Position numbers and translations under genes: made by a program. 64,000 nucleotides of DNA from Arthrobacter ramosus (GTDB taxonomy: Bacteria; Actinomycetota; Actinomycetes; Actinomycetales; Micrococcaceae), in NCBI RefSeq assembly GCF_039535095.1, contig NZ_BAAAWN010000001.1:558001-622000 (forward strand), in the 5' to 3' direction. This document shows, piece after piece, positions 60,686-64,000 of this stretch (position 1 is its first letter; each line of letters starts with the position of its first letter). The notes beneath the pieces are model-generated. The model was not told the DNA's origin and searched no databases. It saw only the letters and a program-made list of their open reading frames with translations.

Positions 60686-61225
60686 ATGGATCTGGGCCGG
60701 GAAGCATGCCTCGTTGGATACCGACGGGCCCTTCAGGAGCTGAACAGCTGGCTGGAGAACGCGACGACCTCGGAACTGCAGCGCAAGAGCAACGGAACCC
60801 GCTGGACCAACGAGGAACTGCTTTTCCACATGGTCTTCGGATACATGATTGTCCGGTCCCTCTTGCCTTTGGTCCGCATCATGAGCCGCCTCCCCCGGTC
60901 CTGGAGCCGGGGCTTCGCCGCCGGATTGAACGCGGCCACAGGCCCGTTCGACGTCGTGAACTATTGGGGTTCCCGGGCGGCCGCCACGGTCTATGGCCGG
61001 CATCGGATGGGCAGGAAACTCGAAAAGACAATCACAGCCCTGGGCCGCCGACTCGAACGCGAAACCACGGTTTCCTTGGCCAGATCCATGCCCTTTCCCA
61101 CCCGATGGGACCCTTTCTTCAAGGCCGATATGACGCTCGCGGACGTCTACGCCTACGCCACTCTGCATTTCGACTTCCACGCCAAGCAGTTGAGCCTCCG
61201 GCCACCGGATTCCTCACCCGGGTGA
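60686..61225 (+). CDS. DinB-superfamily protein
   Basis: 179 residues from ATG 60686, eight bases after the arsC remnant. Four-helix pattern with the metal-site type histidines (LLFHMVFGY near 53; YATLHFDFHAKQL near 155-167) typical of DinB/mycothiol maleylpyruvate isomerase-like proteins, often mycothiol- or bacillithiol-dependent transferases. The exact reaction is unknown; a thiol link to the arsenic genes is only contextual. Confidence 0.65.
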   Translation: MDLGREACLVGYRRALQELNSWLENATTSELQRKSNGTRWTNEELLFHMVFGYMIVRSLLPLVRIMSRLPRSWSRGFAAGLNAATGPFDVVNYWGSRAAATVYGRHRMGRKLEKTITALGRRLERETTVSLARSMPFPTRWDPFFKADMTLADVYAYATLHFDFHAKQLSLRPPDSSPG

Positions 61226-61408
61226 TCGTGATGTTCCCGTCGCCTTCAGCCACAAATCCAGGCCCAAACGAAGGCCCAAAACCGCTGGCCAACTGCCCGG
61301 CACGGCCCACATGTCAGGTTTAAGGCCGTCGCCACCTAGAATTGCTGGTTGAAGCAATCTAAACGAGAGCCGCAGCGCACAACGCTGCGAGTCCTAGGGG
61401 ACAAGACC

Positions 61409-62722
61409 ATGCCGGATTCTGTGGACAACGAAGCCAGCGCCGCTGCATCTAACGAAGGGCAGCCCGAGCTTCGTCGACGCCGCGATCGCCGCCGCGAAGA
61501 GGGTGACGCCTGGACAGGAACCATGCCGATCATTACGCCGAACGATTCCGACGCGCCCGCATCCACTCCTGCCCCGCTCCAAAGCAGATCCTGGGCTGAA
61601 GCGGCAGCCGCCGCCGACGCGTCCGCCGGGGCGGTAGCGGACCGCACGGAAACAGGCCGCGAAGACTCGACCATCGGTGACGCGAGCCGTGAGGAACCAC
61701 GCCTTGAGATTCCGACGGCGGCAGCACCGGCGTCGGGCGCTGTTCCCCCGGCTGCCGCACGAGCCGGACGCGCCGCAGCCGCCAGCGCTCCGATCTCCGA
61801 CTTCATCTCCTCCCCGGGTTCCTTCGTGCGGGAACAGAAGCCGCGTCCCATCGGTGGCTTCCGCGGCATGCTCTACAGGCTGACCGGCGGTGCCTGGAAC
61901 CTCGGACCCAGCGCCAAGCAGCGCGAAGAGGACGAGCTGGCTCGACGCATTTCCCGCCAGCTTCAAGGCAGCTACAACACGGCCGTCCTGAGCCTCAAGG
62001 GTGGAATCGGCAAGACTTCCACCACGGTCGGCGTGGGCCTCACCTTGGCGGAATTCCGGGGCGACCCGCCCTGCGCGATTGACGCCAACCCCGATTCCGG
62101 CGACCTCGTGGAGCGCGCCCTGGGCGAGGGCATCTACCAGAAGGCCACGCCGCGCACCATCACGGACCTGCTCAAGAACGTCGACAACGTCGATTCGCTC
62201 ACGGCGCTGGCACGCTACATGCACCATGCCGGCCGACTGCACCTGATCGCCGGCGAACAAGACCCGGAAGTTTCCGATTCACTGACCGCCCAGGAATACC
62301 TGCGGATCCGCCAGTTGATCTCGGGCTACTACTCCATCGCGCTGACCGACTGCGGGACCGGAGTCACGCACAATGCGATGAGCGGCATCCTGCAATCGGC
62401 CGACAACCTCATCATCGCTGCCGGCTATGCCGTGAGCGGTGCCAAGCGTGCCCGCAGCACCCTTCAGTGGCTTGCGAGCCACGGCTACGAGGAGCTCGCC
62501 CGCAACGCGATCGTGGTCATCACGGACAAGGACGAGGTATCGTCCCGCGTGGACAAGGATGCCATTGAGGATCACCTCTCCGGGATCTGCCGCCAGTTGA
62601 TTGCCGTGCCGCACGACAGGGGAGTGGCCGACGGCGACCTGGTCACCCTGGACGTCCTGCGCCCCGACACCCGCCGTGCGTACAAAGAGATCGCGGCCGC
62701 GATCGTGGACGGGTACGTGTAG
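61409..62722 (+). CDS. MinD/ParA-type ATPase with long disordered N-terminus
   Basis: 437 residues from ATG 61409 after AGGGGACAAG. Residues 1-150 are low-complexity, rich in Ala, Arg, Glu and Ser; the P-loop domain begins near 190 with the deviant Walker A LKGGIGKTSTT and continues with AIDANPDSGDL, ALTDCGTGVTHNAMSG and VVITDKDE. It resembles ATPases associated with ESX/type VII loci (EspI-like) more than chromosome ParA, and no parB is adjacent. No ESX gene is in the window. Confidence 0.8.
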   Translation: MPDSVDNEASAAASNEGQPELRRRRDRRREEGDAWTGTMPIITPNDSDAPASTPAPLQSRSWAEAAAAADASAGAVADRTETGREDSTIGDASREEPRLEIPTAAAPASGAVPPAAARAGRAAAASAPISDFISSPGSFVREQKPRPIGGFRGMLYRLTGGAWNLGPSAKQREEDELARRISRQLQGSYNTAVLSLKGGIGKTSTTVGVGLTLAEFRGDPPCAIDANPDSGDLVERALGEGIYQKATPRTITDLLKNVDNVDSLTALARYMHHAGRLHLIAGEQDPEVSDSLTAQEYLRIRQLISGYYSIALTDCGTGVTHNAMSGILQSADNLIIAAGYAVSGAKRARSTLQWLASHGYEELARNAIVVITDKDEVSSRVDKDAIEDHLSGICRQLIAVPHDRGVADGDLVTLDVLRPDTRRAYKEIAAAIVDGYV

Positions 62723-63092
62723 CGCCTCTTCTTTTCGGCGCCCCGCCCAACTGACTCGCAGTAGATGTCGTTTAGAGGGCTCAAAACGACATTAAGTGCC
62801 AGCTAGTTGGGTGGGGCTACTTAGTTATTGCTTAGGGAGACGCTGGCGACACTCTATTTACTACTTGGTTTTACCCGGGCATGAGCGGGTTGTTACTCGA
62901 CTACTACGCGGATTGCAAATTGTCGCTTCCGCCGGGATTTCCCTAGAGTTGCACCTGGACGTCATTCGCTTTGCGGGGCGCCCTCGCCATGACCGGGAAC
63001 TGGGCCCGGGCATGGTGCACCCAATTCCGTGCCTTCATGACACCCTGCTGCGCCCGTTTCTGAACCCGCGGCCAGCACCCAGGAGCCTCCTT
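62723..63092. other. Intergenic region with imperfect inverted repeat
   Basis: Holds an imperfect palindrome at 62765-62792 (ATGTCGTTTaGAG gg CTCaAAACGACAT), probably the end of the ATPase transcript, then AT-rich sequence to about 62950 that should carry the promoter of the secreted protein. An in-frame ORF extension back to 62796 looks non-coding. Nothing else is recognised. Confidence 0.5.
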
Positions 63093-63965
63093 TTGATTCC
63101 CAAAAAACTTGCCTTGATGTTCGCTGCCGTGCTTCTCCTCGGACTGACGGGTGGCACTGGCGCTCGCCCCTCCGCCAACGCAGCGCCCGACGCCGGCCCC
63201 GCGCCAATCGCGAACGCCGCACCTGTCGCTGAGGTGGCCCCGCTCGCAACGCCAGCAGCGTCCGCTACCCCGACTCCCGCACCGCCCGCCGTTCCGCAGC
63301 CTGCCGCCGTACCCGCGCCCGCCGTCGTCGTGCCCCAGGCTGCCGCCGTACCCCAAACCGCCCCGGGCGGCTCCGTGAAGGTGCTCGACACCACCGCTGC
63401 CATCACCGACCCCAACTGGTTCCGCCAGGCCTACGCAGAGGGCTTCCGTCTCTACGTCATGCACTCCACCGTCTGGGGCACGTGCACCCCATGGCAACAG
63501 ACCCAAGCCCAATTGAAGATGGCGCTCGACGCCGGCCTCAAGATCGCGGTCTACACCCGTGACGCTTCATGCTGGGAGAACGGGATCAAAGCCGCAGGCC
63601 CGTACATGTCCCAACTGCAGTTCTTCGCCCTGGACATCGAGCCCGGTGGATCCCTGGTGACCCGGGCCATGGTGGATGGCGTGCGGAGCCTGGGCGTGCG
63701 GCCCGTGATCTACAGCGGCAGCGGCATGTGGCCAGGCTTGATGGGCAACAGCACCGCATTCTCGGATGTGCCCCTCTGGGATACGGACACGAGCACCCTC
63801 AACTACGCCAGCTGGACCGCGAACTACCTGGCGCCGGCCCCTATGCAGTACGGCGGCTGGAACTCGGCCGGCACCATGCGCGTGGGGATCCAGCAGAAGT
63901 TCGAACACACCCTGAACGGCGTCAACGTGGACTTGAACTCATTCGATGCGAGCTTCCTGAAGTAG
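63093..63965 (+). CDS. Secreted DUF1906 glycoside-hydrolase-like protein
   Basis: 290 residues from TTG 63093, preceded by AGGAG (63081-63085); gives a normal signal peptide (IPKKLALMFAAVLLLGLTGG...). A 75-residue Ala/Pro linker leads to the DUF1906 TIM-barrel domain: VKVLDTTAAITDPNWFRQAYAEGFRLYVMH, FFALDIEPGG near 180 (Asp/Glu at the GH25-like active-site position) and RPVIYSGSGMW. Family members include Rv2525c; a wall-polymer hydrolase role is suspected but not shown. Confidence 0.8.
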   Translation: MIPKKLALMFAAVLLLGLTGGTGARPSANAAPDAGPAPIANAAPVAEVAPLATPAASATPTPAPPAVPQPAAVPAPAVVVPQAAAVPQTAPGGSVKVLDTTAAITDPNWFRQAYAEGFRLYVMHSTVWGTCTPWQQTQAQLKMALDAGLKIAVYTRDASCWENGIKAAGPYMSQLQFFALDIEPGGSLVTRAMVDGVRSLGVRPVIYSGSGMWPGLMGNSTAFSDVPLWDTDTSTLNYASWTANYLAPAPMQYGGWNSAGTMRVGIQQKFEHTLNGVNVDLNSFDASFLK

Positions 63966-64000
63966 GCGCGGCGTTTAATTCCTGACGCAGAGGGAATTCC

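Overview
The window looks like chromosomal DNA of a high-GC Gram-positive actinobacterium of the Arthrobacter/Paenarthrobacter/Pseudarthrobacter group (Micrococcaceae). The grounds are high GC, frequent GTG/TTG starts, apparently leaderless promoters, LCP and DUF4012 envelope proteins, a sortase-E-like LANTG surface protein, BCKDH/PDH-type E1a-E1b-E2 genes and a mycothiol/thioredoxin-type arsenic operon. This assignment is inferred from protein character, not from a marker gene. No rRNA, tRNA or CRISPR array was recognised.

Layout. 0-5 kb: the tail of one gene, a membrane protein, a KmtR-like Ni/Co sensor, then an M-box magnesium riboswitch carrying a small upstream ORF and controlling an Nramp-related (Mg-type) transporter, then an LCP protein. 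4.8-6.7 kb: a frameshifted AhpD-like gene, a small cluster of secreted/membrane proteins, IS-like debris and a second AhpD fragment. 6.7-23.8 kb: an exopolysaccharide locus (galU, tyrosine phosphatase, LANTG surface protein, DUF4012 protein, polyprenyl-phosphate sugar transferase, Wzz/BY-kinase, four GT4 glycosyltransferases, pyruvyl transferase-like protein, O-antigen ligase/polymerase-like protein, flippase-like protein, galE). Its 14.8-22.6 kb core is visibly AT-richer than the flanks and is translated through a chain of 4-base overlaps.

23.8-28.2 kb: an Lrp/AsnC regulator divergent from a 2-oxoacid dehydrogenase operon. 28.2-31.4 kb: a YdcF-like protein and a response regulator/histidine kinase pair whose kinase is cut by one in-frame TGA. 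31.5-35.2 kb: a run of small membrane proteins ending at a secreted protein with a hydrophobic, Cys-containing tail. The same kind of cluster is found at 5.3-6.3 kb, and both clusters lie beside the same 18-bp palindrome and ATTGAGTG repeats. 35.4-44.1 kb: a sugar-utilisation cassette (beta-propeller glycosidase, two beta-lactamase-fold hydrolases, ABC binding protein, two permeases, LacI regulator with three matching operators) lying between two 287-bp direct repeats of the 3' end of a FAD/Rieske oxidoreductase gene.

45.5-50.2 kb: TetR, a degenerate EAL protein, a methyltransferase, a GGDEF-EAL enzyme and a STAS-like protein. 50.4-54.5 kb: an MBL hydrolase, a zinc-type ArsR/CDF efflux operon and small membrane proteins. 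54.6-58.7 kb: a divergent GH18 chitinase and processive GT2 synthase. 58.9-60.7 kb: an arsenic operon (arsR, aquaporin, arsC, arsC remnant). 60.7-64 kb: a DinB-like protein, a ParA/MinD-type ATPase and a secreted DUF1906 protein.

The items most worth following up are the two secreted-precursor/small-membrane-protein clusters with a shared flanking block, the 287-bp-repeat-flanked sugar cassette with its operator set, the M-box/uORF/Nramp arrangement, and two 47-residue sister membrane proteins that standard gene calling would probably miss.
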